Of a stretch of 64,000 nucleotides of DNA, positions 24,016 to 32,588 are shown one piece after another. Numbering within the stretch: the stretch's first letter is position 1; each line of letters begins with the position of its first letter. The translations under genes were made by a program, and so were the position numbers. The notes beneath the pieces were generated by a model, which saw nothing but the letters and a program-made list of their open reading frames with translations, made no database searches and had not been told where the DNA came from. The DNA is from Sebastes aleutianus (taxonomy: Eukaryota; Chordata; Actinopteri; Perciformes; Sebastidae), in contig CAKAKS010000060.1 in the NCBI GenBank assembly GCA_916700875.1, positions 9,613,834 through 9,677,833 of the forward strand. Direction: 5' to 3'.

Positions 24016-24748
24016 GCGTTAATAATCTGTCCACACAATTACGTGTCAGAGCAAAGCTAGACAGATAGTGAACAAAAACTCCAATAAAACCGTGTCTTGA
24101 AAAAGGTGTGGCTTTACTGATGGTCGTTTCTGTAAAACTGAAATAAATACATACAAAGCATGTATTAATATTCTGCATACACAGCAGATACAAGCATATG
24201 AAATGAAATTACAATGTAAATAGTTCTGCTTATGAAATGCTTGTTAACTTAATGTAATAAACATGAATTAAACTTCTTTTTAAATGACCATGAATTTTAA
24301 CCCTCTCTCTTTTCAGGTAATAACATGGCAGGTTAGTGTTTTAACTTAACATACATATCCACCAGGTAAGTAACTTAGGTTAGTTTACAAGTTGTACAGT
24401 TATTAGCTTAGACCTCCATTGAAATCTCCCTTGGTTAGCTAGCAATCTGAAAAGTGAGCATACACACATGTGTAGACTAAAGTAGATTCATAACAATCAA
24501 TCAAATAACATTTTCCTTCCACAGGACTATTTCTTTATCAAAACAGTCTATCTAACAATGATTCACATCTTTACTTACGGACATATATACTCCAAGGCTC
24601 AAATGAAGGGAGATAACTGCTTTTGCATGCATACTGTGGGCTGCTCTTTGTTCAACTGAAAATCACATGGAGAATCGAAAGTGAAACTTAGAAAAAACAC
24701 TCACTACCTTAAACGTCCACAGGAGGCAGTAATGCACTTAACAGAATA
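24016..24748 (-). repeat. 3' LTR of the BEL/Pao element
   Basis: Bounded on the internal side by the purine tract AGGAGGGGAG (minus strand), this roughly 730-bp block begins TGTTAAGTGC and ends GTGTGGACA in element orientation. Both ends match the short 5' LTR remnant at 28628-28703. No coding frame is visible. The exact ends are approximate by a few bases. Confidence 0.65.
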
Positions 24749-24786
24749 CTCCCCTCCTGGTATATTAACAAGTATGCCACTATCAT

Positions 24787-27048
24787 TTAGTCCTTCTGTC
24801 TATTCTCAGACAAGAGCACAATGACCTCTGTAACAGGTCTGAGGTATGTTTTGGCAGTTCCTTGTTTCATAATCCTGACTTCGACTTTCCGCACCTTGTT
24901 GTCGGCACTAGGTATGGCCTGGACTACAAGCCCGACAGGCCACTCATTACGCTTCACCTGACAGTCCTTGAGTAAGACGACATCACCTTCTTGAATGTTG
25001 GGTCTCTCGCCTTTCCACTTCCGCCTTGTCTGCAACGTTGCAAGATACTCTTGCCTCCATTTCTTCCAGAAACAGTCTGCGAGACTTTGTACCTGTCTCC
25101 ACTGGCTTTTGTAGAGGTCTTTGAGCTCAAAGTCACCGGGAGGTGCTGGCACAACGCTGGCTTTCTGGGTCAGAAGCATTGCAGGTGAGAGAACTTCAAG
25201 CGATTCAGGGTCAGTTGAAACAGGAACCAAAGGTCTGTTGTTCACTATGGCCATGACTTCAGCCAGAAGAGTGGGCAACACCTCGTGTGTGAGGCGAGTG
25301 GTTGAGGTTTTCAGCAGGAGACCGTCAAGAATGCGACGAACAACACCAATCATTCTCTCCCACACACCTCCCATGTGAGATGAATGCGGTGCATTGAATG
25401 TCCAAGTGCAGCCTTGGTCCAGTAAGTATGTTTTGATCTCTGGGTCATTGACATTGATTTTGAGTTCTTTGCAGGCCCCAACAAAGTTTGTGCCTCGGTC
25501 TGACCGTAGGTGCTTGACTGGTCCTCTGATTGACAGGAATCGACGCAAGGCATTGACAAAGCTGGAAGTCGACATTGACTCCACAACCTCCAGATGAACC
25601 GCTCGTGTGCTCAGGCAAGTAAACATCACAGCCCATCTTTTGCTTTCAGCACTATTCCCCCTAGTGCGGTGGGATGTGACACTCCACGGCCCAAACACAT
25701 ATAGGCCGACATTGGTGAAGGGTGGATCCACAGAGACTCTGTCTGCAGGTAAGTAGGACATTTTTTGTTCCTTTAGCCGTCCTCTTAGTTTCCTGCAAGT
25801 GACAAATTTGTGGACTACACTGGAAATGAGCCTCTTGCCTCCAACGACCCGGTGTCCTGCTGTGCGCAATGCGCCTTCAGTGAACTTACGGCCTTGGTGC
25901 ACGACTTGGTTGTGGTAATGCCTGACTAGTAGAGTGGCTACATGGTGGTTCACTGGGATTATCAGAGGGTGTTTTTCCAGTTCTGACAGATCAGCTGACT
26001 GCAAGCGACCCCCAACTCTCATCAACCCTTTGTCATCAATAAAGGAATCAAGTTTCTTGAGAGGACTTTGGTGGGAGACCTCTTTCTCTGAACAGAAAGG
26101 AGGGCTCGAATGATGTTGCTGTATAGGAGCACTGAATTTCTCCTTCACATGGGTTGTTCCATTACAGGGCATGACAAATGAGGTGCGTCCATTTTGCAGC
26201 ACATTTGTCCTGTAGACATTCACGTTGGTTGGCTTGTGAGCTCCTCCGAGGGAGACCTCACCCACAATTACCCAGCCTAAATCCAATTGCTGCGCGTATG
26301 GTGTGTTATGTGGACCATTGTACTGCTCGCATACTTTGTGGACACTCAGAATGTCCCGCCCTAGCAACAGAAGGATTGGAGCCCTGGGGTCAAGTGGAGG
26401 AATTTTGTCTGCTACTGGTGCGAGATGAGGGAAGTACTGTGTGATGTCAGGAGTGGGAATTTCAGATCTGTCATCTGGCATCGTATTGCACTCTAGGAGA
26501 GGGGGGAGTGCAACCTTGGTTTTCCCATTGAGTGATGCAACAATGAAATTGCTGACTTTCCTTCCTGCTGTCTCCTTTATGCCTGAGCATGTCTTCAGAG
26601 TGTACGAGGATGAATCTCCAGTGATGCCAAACAGGTTGAAAAACTCCGACTTCACCAGTGACCGGTTGCTTTGGTCGTCTAACACTGCGTACATTCTCTC
26701 AGCTTTGTCAGGACGGTTAGCAGGGTAGACGTGGACTAAGCAGATTTTAACACATGATCTGGGCCCAAGGGTCTTGCCACAGATTTCGGTGCACATAGAT
26801 GTGACTTCAGGCGACGAACCGATGTCTCGCTCCCCGCCATGCTCTTGCTCCGTTACAAAGGTCCCCACTGACCAGGGAACTGGACCTGGGTGTAATGCGG
26901 AGATGTGCTTGTCAATATTACACTCCTTGCACTTCACAGCTGCCTTACAGTCTTTAGCAATGTGCTTTGTAGATGCACAACACCGGAAGCAGATGAACAT
27001 TTCCTTCAGGTAAGCTTTCCTTTCGTCCAAATGCTTGCCTGAATCCAC
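24787..27048 (-). pseudogene. BEL/Pao protease-integrase ORF lacking reverse transcriptase
   Basis: The 753-codon open frame has cysteine-rich knuckle-like motifs at residues 20-47 (CFRCC, CKECNIDKH). A retropepsin-like segment has LDDQSNRS at 123-130, in the place where BEL-type proteases have their active-site Asp. An integrase begins with an H/C zinc-binding region (HHVATLLVRHYHNQ, CRKLRG), then GLYVFGPW, SDRGTNFVGA and GGVWERMIG, and ends in a C-terminal basic domain. Between protease and integrase (about residue 318, near 26095) the whole RT and RNase H region expected in this family is missing, yet the frame stays open. At residue 450 (25699-25701) a Tyr stands where the first catalytic Asp of the DDE triad is expected, so integrase activity is unlikely. 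It could be a defective copy or, less likely, a retained protein; nothing here proves expression. Confidence 0.8.
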
Positions 27049-27226
27049 GGCACTTTGCTAAAGGATGTGGCTTGTTGTGGATAGGGCACTGATTGCTTGG
27101 ATCATCTGCTTTCTTTGCAGGTGTGTAGCCCTGTGAAGCTGGAGGTGGGGCTGACACTTCAGTTTTTCTCACCGACACTGGTGTCCGATTACTGAACCTT
27201 TCAGGTTTCTCAGGCTTAGAATGGTT

Positions 27227-28534
27227 CTAGCTGCTGGATGTGGAAAACACGAAACTTGGATCATTCCTGGTCTTTGCTTGGCTGCATATAAATTTCACGA
27301 AGAAACTGAATGGTGGAAAAGAAACACGGTGTTCATCTTTGTACTTGGAGCCTTGAGAGATCCAGCGTTCCTGCAGGCCGTATGGAAGCTTTTCCACTAT
27401 AGGATTGACTCCTCTAGCAGTGTCAAGATATGCAAGGCCAGGTAGGTGCCCGCCTGCCTTTGCTGACTCTACCTCCAGAAGTATGTCTCCTAGTTCTCTG
27501 AGCTTCTGGCCATCCTTGTTAGAGATTCTGGGAAAATCCTCCAGCTTCTGTAGCAGGGCATGTTCAATCATCTCAGGGCAGCCGTAACTGTCTTCTAAAC
27601 GCTGCCAAATCATGTTTACACCTGCTGTTGGATTGTGCACATGAACTGACCTGATTCGCAGAGCTTGTAAAGATGATTCTGGGCCGAGCCACTTAGTGAG
27701 TAGGTCGAGCTCCTCTCTGGCTATTAGATTGAGCTCTCTGGCAACAGCTTGGAAAGAGGTCTTCCATGCCCAGTAGTTTTCCGGGCGGTCGTCAAATTTT
27801 AACAGTCCAGAACTCACTATTTCTCTCCTGACCAGGTATTTTGCCAAGTCAGTCATTTGTGGTATTTCACAGGCATAGCCCCTAAGGCTGGGTGTGTGAG
27901 ACATCGGTGGAGGGGAATAACAAGGGTAGTATGCTCTTCGTGCATCATCTACTGGCTCGTCTGCTCTTTGCATGTTGTTTACTAGCTCGTCTTTAATATA
28001 CAACTTTGACAGAACATTCTCTGCCCTTGCAGGTGGCCCGCTCTGAGCTGTATTTTGCTGAGGGGTCTCTGTTTGTGTGGGTTTGACAGGCGGTTGCTGT
28101 GAGACTGGAGCTTGTTGCTGGGCGTGTGGTGCTAAGGAATGGGTCTGCACATACTCGCTGGTACGCTGAGCAGGATCCTCATGAGTGATCTGGGTTAAGT
28201 CTCCGAGAGGTCTCTCTTCCACTTCAACCGCTGCTTCGTAGACTGCTGCTTCAGCTGAGGCTGCTGTGGCACACCTCTCTTTTTGTAGCATATACAGACT
28301 GGCTTCCACCTCTGCTTTACGCCGTGCTGTCTCAGCCAAGGTTTTCTGATGCTCTGCCTCAAGATGAGCTTTTTCTCTCATCATAGCTGCCTCTTTTGCA
28401 GCGTATGAGACCTGTACACGAGCTGCCTCCGCTTTAGCTTTTGCCTTGGTTGCTGCTGCACTGGCTGAAGACCTGCTTGATCTTCCGGATGACTTTGAGA
28501 CTTGTGAGTTGGTCTCCATGATGTGTCTGTCCAC
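27227..28534 (-). pseudogene. BEL/Pao gag-like ORF, ending at a premature stop
   Basis: An open frame of 435 codons starts at 28534. The first 100 residues are Ala/Glu/Lys-rich and probably coiled coil (AAATKAKAKAEAARVQVSY, AETARRKAEVEASL), followed by a Gln/Pro/Thr-rich linker and a globular part (YWAWKTSFQAVARELNL, ALLQKLEDFPRISNKDGQKL). This layout is typical of gag polyproteins of BEL/Pao elements in fish genomes. An in-frame TAG at 27229-27227 ends it, but the same frame stays open beyond the stop to 26954 and carries a CPIHNKPHPLAKC cysteine/histidine motif usually found downstream in gag. A frame change near 27050 then leads into the next ORF. I read it as a once-continuous gag-pol frame now broken twice. 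Confidence 0.75.
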
Positions 28535-28627
28535 TTGGTGCTGCTTCGAAGAGCTTTGGATGCAGTGTGCTGATTACAGTGTAATTCCCGTGGTTTTCAC
28601 CCGCTGTGTAATTGTCCTTTTACTATT

Positions 28628-28703
28628 CTGTCCTCACAATTACGTGTCAGAGCAAAGCTAGACAGATAGTCCACAGGAGGCAGTAATGCACTTAACAGAA
28701 TAG
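28628..28703 (-). repeat. Deleted 5' LTR remnant of the BEL/Pao element
   Basis: It contains only the two outer blocks of the LTR found at 24016-24748, joined directly at about 28670/28671 (AGATAG next to TCCACAGG). About 650 bp present in the 3' LTR are missing. The promoter part of the LTR is presumably lost. Confidence 0.6.
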
Positions 28704-29133
28704 TTAACATAGCAGCTCAGCGGACATGCAGCCACTTTCCCAGTAAAAGTCTCCACCGCACACTGAGTTTAGTTTAGTTTAGTTTAGTTTAGTTCAGCAG
28801 GTTGTCAGCTGTGTGTCTGCCCTGCATGACTTTAGCGAGTGGTCAACTAAAGTGTGTGAATTTGTGCTACGTGCGAGTTTCCAACAGACCATGTGTTGGT
28901 GGTGAGTGTGAGGTTGTTGGTGGTGTTATATCTTTGAACGGAGGTGTAGCAGACAGTGTGTGTACAGTTTATTAGTCGGTGGATAAATGCTACGAGGCTA
29001 CAACTCCTCCGCTCCGCTCAAGCGAGCCAGAGAGACCGGAGCAGACTTTCTGTAACCTGCAACCCCGGCTCCGCCTCTTAAGGTGGACCAGCTTTTCTAA
29101 TAATTATAAATATTTCTTTTAACCGATAGCATC

Positions 29134-29907
29134 AAGGGGACTGTTTGTAAGAATCAGAATTGCTTGTTAACAGCAACACCTGTGGCCGTGTAGTCAACGA
29201 AAGTCAGCGTCGGGCTCGCGCTTGCTCGCTCTAAATAGACATGAACGAGCATCGCTCAAAACAGTGAGGCGACACACGTCAGCTAAAACCACAATATCAC
29301 TCTATATTTCACCTGCTTGGCAGTAATGTTAGCTGACCAGACGAAGGTCTCTCCATGAATCAATGCTGATCCTAGTGTTGGCTTTTCCTGCTTCAGCCTC
29401 CCGACTGCGGCCAGAGGGAACAGGGGAGACACCGGCACCCGGTCGGAGACGATAACGTTTCTGGCTGCGGAGCCCCGTCACTTCACAAGAAACGGGAAAC
29501 CTCTGTTGGTCTGGAGGAGCTGCAGCAGTTATTTCTGCACAAACGTCCACTCTACATTCACTAGATATTCTCAGAGCTACGAAGTCTCCTGCAGTATGTA
29601 GTGTGCGCGCATGCACATGAGAGTGGAGCAAGCTGAGTGAAGGCAAGCAGGCAGAGGAGCAGAGTACAGCAGAGACTCCGGCCCTGGAGACCAAAGCTAC
29701 GGTCTCCCCGCGTACTATGACCGCGGCCAACACCGTTTAACAGACGGGCTTCACTAGATATTACTTTGCGGTTTTGGTGCTTCAGTGTAGTTTGTGTTGG
29801 AGTCTGAGTCCGAACAGCATAGCCGCACGCGAGCTTGCATATGCGAGCATGCATGGGACACCGACCCTGGTGATTTATACGTGTAAGAAGTTACAAACAG
29901 TCCCTTT
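29134..29907. mobile_element. Inverted-repeat MITE with GGGGACTGTTTGTAA ends, nested in the hAT-like element
   Basis: The left end reads AAGGGGACTGTTTGTAAG and the right end is its complement, TTACAAACAGTCCCTTT, about 770 bp apart. The interior is GC-richer than its surroundings and contains CpG-bearing stretches (29200-29520). ORF-like stretches inside (such as 29329-29733) show no recognisable domain and look incidental. No clear target-site duplication was identified. Confidence 0.6.
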
Positions 29908-30459
29908 AATGTCGGTTAAGGGTTAATTATGGACATCCCTAGTTTATAATGACTGTTAAGTGTTTTGCTTGCAGCCAATCACCGCAAGCGTTCTTCGATT
30001 TAATGCGACTTGTCATTGGCCCACAACTGCAGCAGCTACAACCATTACAGTCTGATATATGTGATATATGAAGACAATTGAGGTGTATTTGACGGAGTTG
30101 GTAGTTCAGCGTGCTGAGATGCCACCAAAACCTTCAGAAGTATGGCTGTACTACACGCTTGTGGCGTCTGATACAAATTCAGGTGGTGGCAGCATTTTAC
30201 ACAACTGAGAGCTTCCATTCACATGATGGGTATCAAATGAAATAGAAAAGAAAGGGTATCAAATGAAGTACTCTATTGGTATCGGTATCACTTTAAGGGT
30301 ACCGGTATCGTCATTTTTTAAATGATACGCAGCACTTATTTTAACTCAACGTGTAAATGACCTGAACAAACAGCAGAGATAAAGTAGAAACAGTATGTTT
30401 TATTGAGGACGTTTCCTCTAGCAGCAAACGTGAACACAGCGGGACACTAACAGCATGAA

Positions 30460-30629
30460 TACCAACCAACCAACCAACCAACCAATCAACCAACCAACCA
30501 ATCACCAACCAACCAACTAACCAACAAACAAACCAACCAACCACCCACCAACCAACCAGTCAATCAACCAACCAACCAACCAACCAACCAGTCAACCACC
30601 CACCCACCAGCCAACCCACAAACCAACCG
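30460..30629. repeat. (CCAA)n tetranucleotide tract, interrupted
   Basis: ACCAACCAACC runs with CAAT, CCACC and AGTC interruptions, in the intergenic region downstream of ADAM15. Confidence 0.95.
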
Positions 30630-31817
30630 TTCTCTGTTGTGGACTCGTTCTCTGATCAGATAGTTCCAGATTTAAATCCAATATTTTTAAAGTTTTAGAC
30701 TTTTAGATTTATTAAGTCAAAATTCTTGTACATTTGAGAAGGTCTTCTTTTGTTCAGTGAATTAAAAGGTTGTAAAAGTATTGATATCAACACTAGTAAT
30801 GAAAAACTTTCTTGGGTAAAAAGGCAAAAAATAAAAAGATTTTCCTTCAACATAAAAGCATCAGATCAGATGAATCTTACAGCATCTTTTATATTATTCA
30901 TCCAGCTCGTCTTTGGCGTAACGTTACAAACATTCCTGACGGTCTTTGATAGAAATCTCAAGGCGGGTTAGAAAAATATAAACCTGATCCAGCAGAAACA
31001 GACTGGTTTAACTGGGATAGAACCAGTTCTCTCAGTAAGGCTAACAGTTCACTTCTAGTCCGAACCCCAAAGTCAGAAGTCTAACAAGAATCTTTAAAAT
31101 TCATTCCAGCAGTCAGTGAGTCAGAAGATTTAACACCAAAGTTAAAGTTCGATGGAAAGTTAGTGTGAACAATTCTGAGAGTTCAAGAATAAAGTCGAAA
31201 TATGTTTAGAAAAAAAGTCATAAATTAAGTAAAAAGTCAAAATATTTTTAGAATAAAGTCTGAATATTAGAAGGAAAAGGTCGTAATATTTAGTGGATAA
31301 AGTTGTCAAAGCAACTTTTCTCTTGTAATATTTCGCCTTTCTTATAACTCTTTTCTTATATTCCGACTTTACTCTCTACATATGATGACTTTTAATCTAA
31401 AAAAAAAAAATGTTCTTCTCAAAATATTGTTTTTCACAAACCTTTCTCAAAATATTTCAACTTTGTTCTCAAAATCTCAGATTGTTATCCCAAACACATC
31501 GTAAATCCAACCGTGGTCCATCGTCCACCGTCAGATCCGGGATCTCAAGTCTTTTCAGATCGTACATCTTCTGGTAAAGGACTAGTCTGTGATTTTATAC
31601 CATCTAATGAAAGTTTAGTCCAATCTGATGACGATAAAATCCTGTTTTAATAAACGTCGACTTCATCAGAAGAAGGTCAGATTATAACTCCATGATGATA
31701 TAATCCGACACGTTAAATTCCCCGTCCGTCCTGCTGAGGGAAGAAAAACCTTCTAATTTCTGTCATGCTGCTAAAAAATAATGTTTGAAATTTTAAAAAT
31801 ATTTCTCATGAACTCTT

Positions 31818-32220
31818 CAGTGTCCTGCAGGTCCTGCAAGTCCTGTAGTAGATGGTCCTGCAGCAGAGGGTCCTGCAGCAGAGGGTCCTGCAGGTCCTGC
31901 AGTAGAGGATCCTGCAGGTCCTGCAGTAGAGGATCCTGCAGCAGAGGGTCCTGTAGTAGAGGGTCCTGTAGTAGAGGGTCCTGTAGTAGAGGGTCCTGCA
32001 GCAGAGGGTCCTGTAGTAGAGGGTCCTGTAGTAGAGGGTCCTGTAGTAGAGGGTCATGTAGTAGTGGGTCCTGTAGTAGAGTGTCCTGGAGCAGATGGAC
32101 CTGCAGCAGAGGGTCCTGCAGCAGAGGGTCATGCAGTAGAGGGTCCTGCAGCAGAAGGTCCTGCAGCAGAGGGTCATGCAGTAGAGGGTCCTGCAGCAGA
32201 AGGTCCTGCAGAGGGTCCTG
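31818..32220. repeat. 15-bp minisatellite (GTCCTGCAGCAGAGG), roughly 25 copies
   Basis: Variants alternate GCAGCAGAGG and GTAGTAGAGG. All six frames stay open across it, which explains several long but spurious ORFs. It lies downstream of ADAM15. Confidence 0.95.
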
Positions 32221-32274
32221 AACCACAGTTTGGGAACCGCTCTACTAATACGTCTTTACTTTGATCACAGTTTT

Positions 32275-32525
32275 GATCCCCGTCTCAGGGTCCTTGAGCA
32301 AGGCACTAGGGGCTCTGTATTGTTGACACCAAGACATTTAATGTGACATCATATCCAGCAGCTGTCTGTCAGAGTTCCGGGGGTTCAGTTCCCGAGTGTC
32401 CACATTATGGCTGCCGAGGTGCTGCTGAGCAAGGCACGTTAACATTATTTACAGTTTCTGTGAGTTCATGAAGTACTAGGTGAGAAAATCCGACGACTGA
32501 GTGCAAACTGGATAATAAAGTCATC
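32275..32525 (+). repeat. Possible degenerate tRNA-derived SINE or LINE tail
   Basis: GAGCAAGGCAC occurs twice (32294 and 32428). GGGGGTTCAGTTCCCG resembles a tRNA B box, and the segment ends in GGATAATAAAGTCATCATC. The arrangement suggests a SINE-like composite, but no A box was convincing. It lies just past the ADAM15 stop. Confidence 0.35.
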
Positions 32526-32588
32526 ATCATCATCTTCTTCTTCATCATCAGGTTAACAGATAAAATCTACCTGCTGACGCTCAGCTTG

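Larger units (their letters stand above)
24016..28703 (-). mobile_element. BEL/Pao LTR retrotransposon, internally deleted and degenerate
   Basis: The element is in minus orientation inside the hAT-like element. The right-hand (5') LTR survives as about 75 bp (28628-28703). The left-hand (3') LTR spans about 24016-24748. The two share a block ending in ACAGATAG and another beginning TCCACAGGAGGCAG, adjacent on the right but about 650 bp apart on the left. A purine-rich tract (minus strand, 24749-24758) abuts the 3' LTR as expected for a plus-strand primer. A gag-like frame (27227-28534) and a protease-integrase frame (24787-27048) lie between. Reverse transcriptase and RNase H are absent. No clear target-site duplication was found. 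BEL/Pao is inferred from the gag type, CCHC-like cysteines, DUF1758-like protease and integrase core. The element cannot move by itself. Confidence 0.82.
23891..29944. mobile_element. hAT-like DNA element (non-autonomous), enlarged by nested insertions, with 8-bp TSD
   Basis: The left terminus TACTAGGGATG starts at 23891 and the right terminus CATCCCTAGTT ends at 29944. They form short terminal inverted repeats, with matching subterminal AACCGA/TCGGTT motifs (left 23926-23960, right 29910-29925). Immediately outside lie identical 8-bp copies of TATAATGA (23883-23890 and 29945-29952), the target-site duplication length of hAT transposons. Between the ends sit the BEL/Pao element (24016-28703) and an inverted-repeat MITE (29134-29907). 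No transposase-like reading frame is visible in the remaining sequence. The 8-bp duplication is seen directly; the superfamily call is inferred from it and from the TAGGGATG-type end. Confidence 0.78.
29953..32588. other. Intergenic region downstream of ADAM15
   Basis: Contains the (CCAA)n tract, the 15-bp minisatellite and the SINE-like segment. 31195-31470 is rich in AAAGTC and its complement. No gene is recognised. Confidence 0.6.

Noticed and set aside
29329..29854. ORFs of 97 and 134 codons
   Set aside because: They lie within the GGGGACTGTTTGTAA MITE and show no domain; the CpG-rich MITE interior is naturally poor in stops.
30460..30629. Regularly spaced CCAACC repeats as a possible CRISPR-like or telomere-like array
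   Set aside because: It is a simple tetranucleotide repeat without spacers; the organism is a vertebrate.
31771..32264. ORFs rich in LLQDP or SCSRG repeats on both strands
   Set aside because: All frames are open across the 15-bp minisatellite; there is no start context, splice signal or domain.
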